A DNA stretch of 64,000 nt from Sinomonas cyclohexanicum (GTDB lineage Bacteria > Actinomycetota > Actinomycetes > Actinomycetales > Micrococcaceae). Positions 46,985 to 56,036 of this stretch are shown piece by piece. The stretch lies in NCBI RefSeq assembly GCF_020886775.1, contig NZ_AP024525.1, positions 1,736,001 to 1,800,000 of the forward strand, in the 5' to 3' direction. The notes under the pieces were generated by a model, which searched no databases, had not been told where the DNA came from, and saw only the letters and a program-made list of their open reading frames with translations. Made by a program: the position numbers and the translations under genes. Each line of letters begins with the position of its first letter. The first letter of the stretch is position 1.

Positions 46985-47941
46985 ATGGCCGATTTGTCGC
47001 CGCAGATGCCTCGTGCCGGGGTGGACTACCCCAAGACGTTCGGCCAGTTCCAGGACTGGTTCGGCACCGATGAGGCGTGCTTCGAGTACCTTGCGAGGCT
47101 GCGCTGGCCGGGCGGATTCGTGTGCCCCAAGTGCGGCGGCCGCGAGTTCTGGCGCACCGGTGCCGGACTGTGGATGTGCAAGGCGTGCTCGCGCCGGACG
47201 TCCGTGACGGCCGGGACGATCTTCGACCGCACCCGCACACCGCTGAGGACATGGTTCGCGGCGGTGTGGTTCGTGACCTCGCAGAAAAACGGCGTATCCG
47301 CCCTCGGCCTCCAACGCGTCCTGGGGCTAAAGTCCTATGAGACGGCGTGGGTGTGGATGCACAAGCTCCGCCGCGCCATGGTCCGGCCCGAGCGGGAGAT
47401 GCTCTCCGGGCTGGTCGAGGTCGACGAAAGCTTCATCGGCGGGGTCCACCGAGACATGCCCGGACTCGGGTCCGACAAGATCTCGGTCCTGATCGCCGCC
47501 GAGCACCTGGACCACAACCGGATCGGACGCATCCGCCTCGAGCCCGGTCCGCCCGACCGCAGGCTCGCTTTGGTGAAGTTCGGCCAGCGCGTCGTCGCAC
47601 CCGGCTCGACGATCCGCACCGACGGGGCAAGGCAGCTGCGGCGCTTCGCCGACCTGGGCTACCAGCACGAGTACTTCACCCAGCTCGGCTCGGACATCCC
47701 GGCGCACGTGAACATGCCAGCGGTCCACATGGCCGCCTCCCAGCTCAAGCGCTGGATAGACGGAACCCTGCACCAGGGCATCTCGCGGGAACAGCTGGCC
47801 TACTACCTCGACGAGTTCACGTTCCGCTTCAACCGCCGCACCTCCAGCAGCCGCGGGCTGCTCTTCTACCGGCTGCTCCAGCAGGCCACGAATACTGACC
47901 CCGCACCCCTGAAGGACCTCGTCATCTCCCATGCCGAATGA
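46985..47941 (+). CDS. IS1595-family transposase, copy 2
   Basis: Identical in translation to the copy 1 transposase (318 residues, zinc ribbon plus DDE domain), with an intact frame and the same distance from the left inverted repeat. Confidence 0.95.
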   Translation: MADLSPQMPRAGVDYPKTFGQFQDWFGTDEACFEYLARLRWPGGFVCPKCGGREFWRTGAGLWMCKACSRRTSVTAGTIFDRTRTPLRTWFAAVWFVTSQKNGVSALGLQRVLGLKSYETAWVWMHKLRRAMVRPEREMLSGLVEVDESFIGGVHRDMPGLGSDKISVLIAAEHLDHNRIGRIRLEPGPPDRRLALVKFGQRVVAPGSTIRTDGARQLRRFADLGYQHEYFTQLGSDIPAHVNMPAVHMAASQLKRWIDGTLHQGISREQLAYYLDEFTFRFNRRTSSSRGLLFYRLLQQATNTDPAPLKDLVISHAE

Positions 47942-48042
47942 CCCACACGCGCAGACTGAAGTCGGACGTCAGGCAGTGCTCGGTGGTCGCCAAACTTGCC
48001 ATTGACACTTGACGCGATTGGTACGGGAAGTAGGCTGCGCGC

Positions 48043-48201
48043 ATGGCATCGTTACCGCCGCTTAGCGCAACGACAGGGATCCCTGAGCCAAACGTGCTCG
48101 GCATGGTCGGCTACGCGCGAGATCGGCTTGGGCTCGAGTTGAGATCGGGCGGGTCCCCCAACTCCAGCGCAACACCCGCGTTCCCCCCGGCGGTTCCCTG
48201 A
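48043..48201 (+). CDS. IS1595 passenger ORF A, copy 2
   Basis: Same 52-residue ORF as in copy 1, behind the same leaderless-type promoter. Confidence 0.45.
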   Translation: MASLPPLSATTGIPEPNVLGMVGYARDRLGLELRSGGSPNSSATPAFPPAVP

Positions 48202-48203
48202 CA

Positions 48204-48446
48204 ATGCAGACCCTGCTCGAAGAATTCCTGATCCACGAGGCAGACGACGACGTCCGATCTGAGTTGCTCAGCGCGATTGGGCAGATGAAGTCCGGCCAAC
48301 GGTATTTCACCTACAACACGGTCAACGTGTTGCTCGACGCTGACCGAGCAACGGTCACGGTCGAGGACGAATTGGACGTAGACCGTGCGGACACCGTCTC
48401 ATTGGAGGAGTTCGAGTCCCTGCTGCGACGACGGAATACGCCGTAA
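48204..48446 (+). CDS. IS1595 passenger ORF B, copy 2
   Basis: Same 80-residue acidic protein as in copy 1; identical translation. Confidence 0.65.
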   Translation: MQTLLEEFLIHEADDDVRSELLSAIGQMKSGQRYFTYNTVNVLLDADRATVTVEDELDVDRADTVSLEEFESLLRRRNTP

Positions 48447-48678
48447 CCCAAACAGGCCGGGCATAGTTCGACCGCCCGAAAGCCGGCGGGGCAGCCCTCT
48501 CTGCGAACACCGTCCAGTCTTGCCCGAGGGATCGGGCCAGCCGGAGGTGAAATGTCCGCCCCCAGTTCGGCAGCGGTCCCGAGCCGAACCGTCGTCCTGG
48601 GTTGCCATAGCCACTTCACCTAAGCAGATACCCAATACATAATTATTGGGTATCTGCTTGGCTGAAGTACGCTGAGCT

Positions 48679-49635
48679 ATGGCCGATTTGTCGCCGCAGA
48701 TGCCTCGTGCCGGGGTGGACTACCCCAAGACGTTCGGCCAGTTCCAGGACTGGTTCGGCACCGATGAGGCGTGCTTCGAGTACCTTGCGAGGCTGCGCTG
48801 GCCGGGCGGATTCGTGTGCCCCAAGTGCGGCGGCCGCGAGTTCTGGCGCACCGGTGCCGGACTGTGGATGTGCAAGGCGTGCTCGCGCCGGACGTCCGTG
48901 ACGGCCGGGACGATCTTCGACCGCACCCGCACACCGCTGAGGACATGGTTCGCGGCGGTGTGGTTCGTGACCTCGCAGAAAAACGGCGTATCCGCCCTCG
49001 GCCTCCAACGCGTCCTGGGGCTAAAGTCCTATGAGACGGCGTGGGTGTGGATGCACAAGCTCCGCCGCGCCATGGTCCGGCCCGAGCGGGAGATGCTCTC
49101 CGGGCTGGTCGAGGTCGACGAAAGCTTCATCGGCGGGGTCCACCGAGACATGCCCGGACTCGGGTCCGACAAGATCTCGGTCCTGATCGCCGCCGAGCAC
49201 CTGGACCACAACCGGATCGGACGCATCCGCCTCGAGCCCGGTCCGCCCGACCGCAGGCTCGCTTTGGTGAAGTTCGGCCAGCGCGTCGTCGCACCCGGCT
49301 CGACGATCCGCACCGACGGGGCAAGGCAGCTGCGGCGCTTCGCCGACCTGGGCTACCAGCACGAGTACTTCACCCAGCTCGGCTCGGACATCCCGGCGCA
49401 CGTGAACATGCCAGCGGTCCACATGGCCGCCTCCCAGCTCAAGCGCTGGATAGACGGAACCCTGCACCAGGGCATCTCGCGGGAACAGCTGGCCTACTAC
49501 CTCGACGAGTTCACGTTCCGCTTCAACCGCCGCACCTCCAGCAGCCGCGGGCTGCTCTTCTACCGGCTGCTCCAGCAGGCCACGAATACTGACCCCGCAC
49601 CCCTGAAGGACCTCGTCATCTCCCATGCCGAATGA
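48679..49635 (+). CDS. IS1595-family transposase, copy 3
   Basis: Identical in translation to copies 1 and 2, 318 residues, intact. Confidence 0.95.
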   Translation: MADLSPQMPRAGVDYPKTFGQFQDWFGTDEACFEYLARLRWPGGFVCPKCGGREFWRTGAGLWMCKACSRRTSVTAGTIFDRTRTPLRTWFAAVWFVTSQKNGVSALGLQRVLGLKSYETAWVWMHKLRRAMVRPEREMLSGLVEVDESFIGGVHRDMPGLGSDKISVLIAAEHLDHNRIGRIRLEPGPPDRRLALVKFGQRVVAPGSTIRTDGARQLRRFADLGYQHEYFTQLGSDIPAHVNMPAVHMAASQLKRWIDGTLHQGISREQLAYYLDEFTFRFNRRTSSSRGLLFYRLLQQATNTDPAPLKDLVISHAE

Positions 49636-49736
49636 CCCACACGCGCAGACTGAAGTCGGACGTCAGGCAGTGCTCGGTGGTCGCCAAACTTGCCATTGAC
49701 ACTTGACGCGATTGGTACGGGAAGTAGGCTGCGCGC

Positions 49737-49895
49737 ATGGCATCGTTACCGCCGCTTAGCGCAACGACAGGGATCCCTGAGCCAAACGTGCTCGGCATGG
49801 TCGGCTACGCGCGAGATCGGCTTGGGCTCGAGTTGAGATCGGGCGGGTCCCCCAACTCCAGCGCAACACCCGCGTTCCCCCCGGCGGTTCCCTGA
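49737..49895 (+). CDS. IS1595 passenger ORF A, copy 3
   Basis: Same 52-residue ORF as in copies 1 and 2. Confidence 0.45.
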   Translation: MASLPPLSATTGIPEPNVLGMVGYARDRLGLELRSGGSPNSSATPAFPPAVP

Positions 49896-49897
49896 CA

Positions 49898-50140
49898 ATG
49901 CAGACCCTGCTCGAAGAATTCCTGATCCACGAGGCAGACGACGACGTCCGATCTGAGTTGCTCAGCGCGATTGGGCAGATGAAGTCCGGCCAACGGTATT
50001 TCACCTACAACACGGTCAACGTGTTGCTCGACGCTGACCGAGCAACGGTCACGGTCGAGGACGAATTGGACGTAGACCGTGCGGACACCGTCTCATTGGA
50101 GGAGTTCGAGTCCCTGCTGCGACGACGGAATACGCCGTAA
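49898..50140 (+). CDS. IS1595 passenger ORF B, copy 3
   Basis: Same 80-residue acidic protein as in copies 1 and 2. Confidence 0.65.
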   Translation: MQTLLEEFLIHEADDDVRSELLSAIGQMKSGQRYFTYNTVNVLLDADRATVTVEDELDVDRADTVSLEEFESLLRRRNTP

Positions 50141-50437
50141 CCCAAACAGGCCGGGCATAGTTCGACCGCCCGAAAGCCGGCGGGGCAGCCCTCTCTGCGA
50201 ACACCGTCCAGTCTTGCCCGAGGGATCGGGCCAGCCGGAGGTGAAATGTCCGCCCCCAGTTCGGCAGCGGTCCCGAGCCGAACCGTCGTCCTGGGTTGCC
50301 ATAGCCACTTCACCTAAGCAGATACCCAATACATAATTAGCAGACTGCTGAGCCGAAGCAGGCGAGCGATGTCGCGGTCCGGCGGCGGTGGGGGAGGGCG
50401 GTGACCGTACTTCGAGCAGCGCGGCGCGGGCGGCGCA

Positions 50438-51094
50438 TTGGTGCTCATCCCCGGGCTCGCGATCGACATCAGCGAGCTCGGACCCCTCGTCGAGGCGCTT
50501 GCGCAGCGTTTCAGTGTGACGGCCGTGGACAACCTCGGTGCGGGACGGTCTGACAGGCCCGACGAGCAGTACAGCTTGGAGCGGATGGGCGGCGGCGCAT
50601 CGGGACTCCTGCGCTCGCGCCTCGGACCGGCAGCCGTGATGGGAATCTCGCTCGGCAGCCGGATTGCCCTCGCCCTCGCGCTCCGGAGGCCCGAACTTGT
50701 GTCACGGCTCGTACTGGTCGGCGGCGGAGCGCGGGTCCGAAGGTCCTTCGCGAACGACGTGCTGATGAGTACCGTGCCGCGGGTTCCCGTCGGCAAGGGC
50801 AGGTATCCGCAGCCGTATTGCGCATTCCGCAGGCAGCGTCTCGCCTCACAGGGGATCGACCTGCGAGGCGACCTGGCGCTGATTTTCGCACCCACCCTGA
50901 TCGCTCACGGCACGCGCGACCGCATTGCGCCCCGAGCGTTCGCTACCGAACTGCGCGACGGCATCCCACATTCTCGGCTCGAGTGGTTCGACGGCGGGCA
51001 CACGTTCCCGCTGGGACCGGCCGGTGCCCACTGGTTGGCGGAAACGACCGCGGCATTCGTCGACGAAACCCGGCCCGGTCGCGGCGGTCGCTGA
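50438..51094 (+). CDS. Alpha/beta hydrolase, possibly 5'-disrupted
   Basis: About 218 residues: VLIPGLAIDI (oxyanion strand), nucleophile elbow GISLG, Asp in GTRDRIAP and His in DGGHTFPL, so the catalytic triad is complete. Homology seems to begin earlier: reading upstream in frame gives YFEQRGAGGA before the TTG at 50438, and an ATG at 50369 lies in the same frame, but a TGA at 50402-50404 separates them. Either the TTG or the GTG at 50441 is used, or the 5' end carries an error or mutation. IS1595 copy 3 ends about 40 bases before that ATG. The substrate is unknown. Confidence 0.78.
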   Translation: MVLIPGLAIDISELGPLVEALAQRFSVTAVDNLGAGRSDRPDEQYSLERMGGGASGLLRSRLGPAAVMGISLGSRIALALALRRPELVSRLVLVGGGARVRRSFANDVLMSTVPRVPVGKGRYPQPYCAFRRQRLASQGIDLRGDLALIFAPTLIAHGTRDRIAPRAFATELRDGIPHSRLEWFDGGHTFPLGPAGAHWLAETTAAFVDETRPGRGGR

Positions 51095-51299
51095 TCTGTT
51101 CCTCAACCCCGTGGCCTCCTTGAGCGATGGACGCGACGGCATGGTTCCGGCGGCGTGACCTCCGGCACTGGCCGGAGCGGGAATGCCCTCGGCGCGGTCT
51201 GCCGTAGGCCTATCCGGTATCCTTGATGGGGGCATTCGCCCTTCTCACTTCTCAACCGCAGCCCGTATGGGGCTGCTTCATACTGCAGAGGCAATGGTT

Positions 51300-52334
51300 A
51301 TGGCACAGGCGGGACGCCAGGGTTCACCACGCAATGGGGGAGACCCCCGCAGGGACAAGAACAGTAGGAACAGCAGCAGCGCCTCGCGCGGCACTGCCGC
51401 GCGAGGCGGCGCGAAGGGTGCGCCGAAGTCACCTCAGCGCAAGCGCGGCGAGCGGCCCCAGCCGAAGGGCACCGGCGCGGCGCCGTTCGCGAATGAGCGC
51501 TTCGGACGGAACCTCGGCCCGGCGCGGCCGGACCGTCCGGCCGGCGAGCGCAGGGCGCCCGCGCCCCTCCCGCGGCACGAGCCGCGCACCCGGGCCGAGA
51601 TGTCCGAGGACGGCGTGCGGCTCCAGAAGGTCATGGCCAACGCTGGCGTCGCGTCGCGGCGCGTGTGCGAGGAGCTCATCGCCGAGGGCCGGGTCGAGGT
51701 CAACGGGCAGGTCGTCACCGAGCTCGGCACGCGCGTGAACCCCGAGACGGACGTGATCCACGTGGACGGCGTGCGGGTCCAGACCAACGAGCACCTCGTC
51801 TACATGGCGTTCAACAAGCCCCGTGGTGTCGTCTCCACGATGGATGACCCCGAGGGGCGCCCGTGCATCTCGGACTACCTGCGCCCCGGAACGCCCGAGC
51901 GGCTGTTCCACGTCGGCCGGCTCGACACGAACACCGAGGGCCTCCTCCTCCTGACGAACGACGGCGAGCTGGCCAACCGCCTCACGCACCCCTCCTACGA
52001 GGTGCCCAAGACGTACGTCGTCCAGGTCCGTGGCCCCATGCCGCAGGGCGTGGGCGCCGAGCTGCGCCGCGGCGTCGAGCTCGAGGACGGACTCGCGAAG
52101 GTGGACTCGTTTCGGCTCGTCGACTCGACACCTGGATTCGTCCTCGTCGAGGTCGTGCTCCACTCCGGCAAGAACCGGATCGTGCGCCGCATGTTCGACG
52201 CGGTCGGGTTCCCCGTCCAGCGCCTCGTGCGTGCCAAGATCGGGCCGATCGGGCTCGGCGACCAGAAGCAGGGCACCGTCCGCAGGCTCGGCAAGCAGGA
52301 GATCGGCCACCTCATGGCCGCGGTCGGCCTCTAG
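51300..52334 (+). CDS. rluB: 23S rRNA pseudouridine synthase (RluB/RsuA family)
   Basis: Residues 1-105 are a disordered Arg/Gly/Pro/Ser-rich extension. An S4 domain follows (RLQKVMANAGVASRRVCEEL) and then the catalytic domain with the Asp of VGRLDTNTEGLLLLTNDG and GKNRIVRRMFDAVG. It converts a helix-89-region uridine of 23S rRNA to pseudouridine, by family. ATG 51300 is 8 bases after agagg. It is normally next to scpB, and starts the rluB-tyrA-cmk-der run. Confidence 0.92.
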   Translation: MAQAGRQGSPRNGGDPRRDKNSRNSSSASRGTAARGGAKGAPKSPQRKRGERPQPKGTGAAPFANERFGRNLGPARPDRPAGERRAPAPLPRHEPRTRAEMSEDGVRLQKVMANAGVASRRVCEELIAEGRVEVNGQVVTELGTRVNPETDVIHVDGVRVQTNEHLVYMAFNKPRGVVSTMDDPEGRPCISDYLRPGTPERLFHVGRLDTNTEGLLLLTNDGELANRLTHPSYEVPKTYVVQVRGPMPQGVGAELRRGVELEDGLAKVDSFRLVDSTPGFVLVEVVLHSGKNRIVRRMFDAVGFPVQRLVRAKIGPIGLGDQKQGTVRRLGKQEIGHLMAAVGL

Positions 52335-52348
52335 GCCGGGGGACACGC

Positions 52349-53449
52349 ATGTCTGCAACGCACCTGCACGGCCCCGTGGTCGTGATCGGCACGGGCCTCC
52401 TCGGTACGAGCATCGGTCTCGGGCTCGAGCACCGCGGCGTCCCCGTCTTCCTCGAGGACACGTCACCCACCAACCAGGCGGTCGCCGTCGACATCGGCGC
52501 CGGACGGCCGGTGGCCGAACTGGAAGCGGACCGCGGAGCCCAGCCTGAGCTCGTCGTCGTCGCCGCGCCACCGGACGTGACGGCGGACGTCGTGGCGCAC
52601 GCCCTCAAGCGGTGGCCGCGCGCCGTCGTCGTCGACATCGCGAGCGTGAAGGGCTCAATCCTCGCCGAGCTGCGCGCGCGGGGTGCCGACCTGAGCCGGT
52701 ACGTCGGCACCCACCCCATGGCCGGCCGCGAGAAGTCCGGCCCGGTCGCCGCGCGCGGCGAGCTGTTCACGTCGATGCCGTGGGTGGTCTGTGCCGCGCG
52801 GGAGTCGGCGCCCGACGCCGTTCGCCTCGCCAAGGCGCTCGGCGCGGACTTGGGCGGCAACGTCGTCGAGTTCGACGCCGGCGAGCACGACGAGGCGGTG
52901 GCGCTCGTGAGCCACCTCCCGCAGGTCATGTCCTCGCTGCTGGCCTCGCGGCTGCAGGGGACCGACTTGCGCCTCCTCGCGCTTGCGGGCAACGGCCTGC
53001 GGGACACGACGCGCATCGCGGCGAGCGATCCGGGCCTGTGGGTCCAGATCCTCGGCGCGAACGCGGACAAGATCGTCGAGCACCTGTACGGTGTGCAGGA
53101 GGACGTCGCGCGGCTCATCCGCACGCTCGAGGCCCCGAAGGCGCCCGGCGCGCGGCTGGACATGGCCCAGCTCATGAGCGAGGGCAACGCCGGTGTGGCC
53201 CGGATCCCGGGCAAGCACGGCGGCCCGCCGCAGGCGTTCGCGTGGCTGACCGTCCTGGTGGACGACCGGCCTGGCCAGATCGCCAAGCTCCTCACGGAGA
53301 TCGGCGAGATCGGGGTCAACCTCGAGGACCTGCGCCTCGACCACTCGTCGGGGCGGAACGTGGGCATGGTGGAGATCTCCGTGCTTCCGAGCAAGCACGA
53401 TGCACTGGTAGCGGAACTGGAGGAGCGCGGATGGCGGGTACTGCAATGA
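52349..53449 (+). CDS. tyrA: Prephenate dehydrogenase
   Basis: A 366-residue enzyme of tyrosine synthesis. The NAD-binding motif is VIGTGLLGTSIGLGL near residue 12, THPMAGREKSGP is the catalytic His region, and HLPQVMSSLLASRL lies in the helical dimer domain. A C-terminal ACT domain (AWLTVLVDDRPGQIAKLLTE) suggests feedback control by an amino acid. The ATG is 14 bases after rluB; the stop overlaps the cmk coding start. Confidence 0.92.
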   Translation: MSATHLHGPVVVIGTGLLGTSIGLGLEHRGVPVFLEDTSPTNQAVAVDIGAGRPVAELEADRGAQPELVVVAAPPDVTADVVAHALKRWPRAVVVDIASVKGSILAELRARGADLSRYVGTHPMAGREKSGPVAARGELFTSMPWVVCAARESAPDAVRLAKALGADLGGNVVEFDAGEHDEAVALVSHLPQVMSSLLASRLQGTDLRLLALAGNGLRDTTRIAASDPGLWVQILGANADKIVEHLYGVQEDVARLIRTLEAPKAPGARLDMAQLMSEGNAGVARIPGKHGGPPQAFAWLTVLVDDRPGQIAKLLTEIGEIGVNLEDLRLDHSSGRNVGMVEISVLPSKHDALVAELEERGWRVLQ

Positions 53450-54210
53450 GCGAGCTGAATTCCCAGAGCACGGCCCAGGGGACGTCGGTCAGGTACACGC
53501 CGGTGGCGGGCGCCGAGCCCCTGCGGCTGGGCCGGCCGCTCGTCGTCGCGATCGACGGGCCCTCCGGCTCGGGGAAGTCGAGTGTCTCCAAGGAGGTCGC
53601 CCGGCGGCTCCGGCTCGCATACCTGGACACGGGTGCGATGTACCGCGCAGTCGCGTGGGACTGCCTCGAGCGGGGCGTAGACCTCGCCGACGGCGGGGCC
53701 GTGGAGGCCGCGGCGCGCGGTCTGGACCTCGGACTGAGCACGAGCCCCGACGCCGAGCGCATCCTCGTGCGCGGTGCCGACGTCACCGATGCCATCCGTG
53801 AACCGCGGATCTCGACGGCGGTGAGCGCCGTCGCGACCAACCTCGGCGTGCGGGACGAGCTGATCCGCCGCCAGCGCGCGATCATCGCCGCGCACGGCCG
53901 CCGCATGGTGGTCGAGGGCCGGGACATCACCACGGTCGTGGCGCGCGATGCCGAGGTGCGGCTCCTGCTCACGGCCTCCGAGGCGGCCCGCCTGCGCCGA
54001 CGCGGTGCCCAGCTCGGCGGGACGCAGAGCGCTGAGCAGCTGCACGAACAGGTCGTGGCGCGGGACGCCAAGGACTCGACAGTCGCGAGCTTCACCCAAG
54101 CCGCGGACGGCGTGTTCACCGTGGACTCGTCCGACCTCGACTTCGACCAGACCATCGACGCCGTGCTCGGCGTCGTGCACGCGGCCGTGAGCCGCCCGGC
54201 CGGCGCGTGA
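53431..54210 (+). CDS. cmk: Cytidylate kinase
   Basis: Phosphorylates CMP and dCMP. The P-loop is [18 protein letters not shown], the CMP site [13 protein letters not shown], then [11 protein letters not shown] and RDAKDST. The ATG at 53431 has ggagg 7 bases upstream; the ATG at 53446, in an ATGA overlap with tyrA, is the alternative. Either way the gene overlaps tyrA, and der follows after 34 bases. Confidence 0.93.
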   Translation: MAGTAMSELNSQSTAQGTSVRYTPVAGAEPLRLGRPLVVAIDGPSGSGKSSVSKEVARRLRLAYLDTGAMYRAVAWDCLERGVDLADGGAVEAAARGLDLGLSTSPDAERILVRGADVTDAIREPRISTAVSAVATNLGVRDELIRRQRAIIAAHGRRMVVEGRDITTVVARDAEVRLLLTASEAARLRRRGAQLGGTQSAEQLHEQVVARDAKDSTVASFTQAADGVFTVDSSDLDFDQTIDAVLGVVHAAVSRPAGA

Positions 54211-54244
54211 GCGCCCCGGCCGAAAGACTTTCAAGGAGACATCA

Positions 54245-55808
54245 ATGACCGAATCCCTGGACACCGCGTCCTCGGGGGCCGCCGAGGAGAACGGGAACGA
54301 CGAGTACGTCCCCGAGGGCTCCGACGAGGTCGCCGAGCACCTCGCGTCGATGGACGACGCCGAGGCGGACCTGCGCGCCGCGACCCTGCGGGCGGGCCTC
54401 GCGGACTATGACCTCGACGAGGACGACGCCGCGCTGCTCGCCGGCGAGGCGGAGGAGTGGGACGCCGATACGCCCGCCCGCATGGACCCGGTCCTGGCCA
54501 TCATCGGTCGGCCGAACGTGGGCAAGTCCACGCTCGTGAACCGCATCCTCGGCCGCCGCGAGGCCGTGGTCGAGGACGTCCCGGGCGTCACCCGGGACCG
54601 GGTCTCCTACCCGGGCGAGTGGAACGGGCGCAAGTTCACCCTCGTGGACACCGGCGGCTGGGAGCACGACGCCAAGGGCATCCACGCGATGGTCGCCGAG
54701 CAGGCGGAGATCGCCGTGAGCATGGCGGACGCGGTGCTCTTCGTCGTCGACGCGACCGTGGGTGCCACGGCGACCGACGAGCTCGTGATGCGCATGCTGC
54801 GCAAGTCCAAGAAGCCCGTGCTGCTCGTGGCCAACAAGGTGGACGACTTCGCCCAGGAGGCGGACGCCTCCGCCCTGTGGGGCCTGGGATTCGGCCAGCC
54901 CTACCCGGTCTCGGCCCTCCACGGGCGCGGGGTCGCGGACCTGCTCGACGCCGCGCTTGAGGTGCTGCCGGAGTTCTCGGCGATCGCCGGGGTCGAGCGC
55001 ACCGGCGGGCCGCGTCGCGTCGCGCTCATCGGGCGGCCCAACGTGGGCAAGTCCTCGCTCCTGAACAAGCTCGCCGGCTCCGAGCGCGCCGTCGTGAACG
55101 AGCTCGCCGGCACCACGCGTGATCCCATCGACGAGTACATCGAGCTCGGCGGGAAGACATGGCGCTTCGTCGACACGGCCGGCATCCGCCGCCGCCAGCA
55201 CATGGCCCAGGGGGCCGAGTACTACGCGTCCCTCCGGACGCAGGCCGCGCTCGAGAAGGCGGAGGTCGCCGTCGTGCTCCTCGGGGCAGACGAGGTGCTC
55301 TCCGAGCAGGACGTGCGCATCCTCGCGCTCGCGATCGAGTCGGGCCGCGCGCTCGTCATCGCGTTCAACAAGTGGGACCTCATGGATGACGAGCGGCGCC
55401 GCTGGCTCGAGCGCGAGATCGAGAAGGACCTCGCGCACGTCGAGTGGGCCCCGCGCGTGAACATCTCCGCCAAGACCGGCTGGCACAAGGACCGCCTCGT
55501 GCCCGCCCTCGAGAAGGCGCTCGCCGGCTGGGACACCCGCATCCCCACCGGCCGGCTCAACGCGTTCCTCGGCGAGCTCGTCGCCGCGCACCCGCACCCC
55601 GTCCGCGGCGGCAAGCAAGCAGCCGCGCATCCTGTTCGGCACCCAGGCGCAGAGCCGCCCGCCGAAGTTCGTGCTGTTCACCACCGGCTTCCTCGACCCG
55701 GGGTACCGCCGCTTCATCACGCGTCGCCTGCGCGAGACGTTCGGCTTCGAGGGCACGCCGATCGAGATCAGCATGCGCGTGAGGGAGCGCCGCGCGAAGA
55801 AGAAGTAG
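54245..55808 (+). CDS. der: Ribosome-biogenesis GTPase Der (frame-disrupted)
   Basis: Two tandem GTPase domains: [13 protein letters not shown] and VDTGGWE in the first, [27 protein letters not shown] and NKWD in the second, followed by a KH-like domain. An acidic 80-residue N-terminal extension is typical of actinobacteria. Near 55611-55622 four bases (caag) are duplicated in ggcaagcaagcagccg. Removing one copy restores [20 protein letters not shown] and the usual end RERRAKKK at 55808, giving 519 residues. Der is essential for 50S assembly, so this is probably an error in the sequence. Confidence 0.92.
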
Positions 55809-55844
55809 CCCTGCGACGGGGCTGGGCGGAGCCCAGCGAAGGCA

Positions 55845-55897
55845 ACGCACGACGGCGGTGACGCACCCACGCGGGGGGCGTCACCGCCGTCGTGCGT
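55845..55897 (+). terminator. Terminator after der
   Basis: A perfect 20-bp stem, acgcacgacggcggtgacgc pairing with gcgtcaccgccgtcgtgcgt around a 13-base loop, sits 36 bases after the stop and closes the scp-to-der operon. Confidence 0.88.
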
Positions 55898-56036
55898 GGG
55901 GGAGGACTATACTGGATAGGTTGGTAGGACGTCCTTGGTCATAGTGGACTGTCTGTGTATCCGTTTGTCGACAAGCGAGGGTGCTTCCGCGCGCTGGCTC
56001 CGGTCTCTGGCGTCCTGCCACAGATCAGGAGGATGA

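Larger units (their letters stand above)
46951..48636 (+). mobile_element. IS1595-family insertion sequence, copy 2
   Basis: The same 1,686-bp element in the same orientation, 51 bases after copy 1. It is flanked by the 8-bp repeat acataatt at 46943-46950 and 48637-48644; the right copy also serves as the left flank of copy 3. No base difference from copy 1 was noticed. Confidence 0.95.
48645..50330 (+). mobile_element. IS1595-family insertion sequence, copy 3
   Basis: Third 1,686-bp copy, same orientation, separated from copy 2 only by the 8-bp acataatt and followed by another acataatt at 50331-50338. Copies 2 and 3 therefore form a head-to-tail IS-duplication-IS tandem. Confidence 0.95.

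Noticed and set aside
45214-50330. Composite transposon carrying cargo between IS1595 copies
   Set aside because: Only 51 bp and 8 bp lie between the copies, all are in the same orientation, and each has its own target duplication logic. There is no cargo gene.
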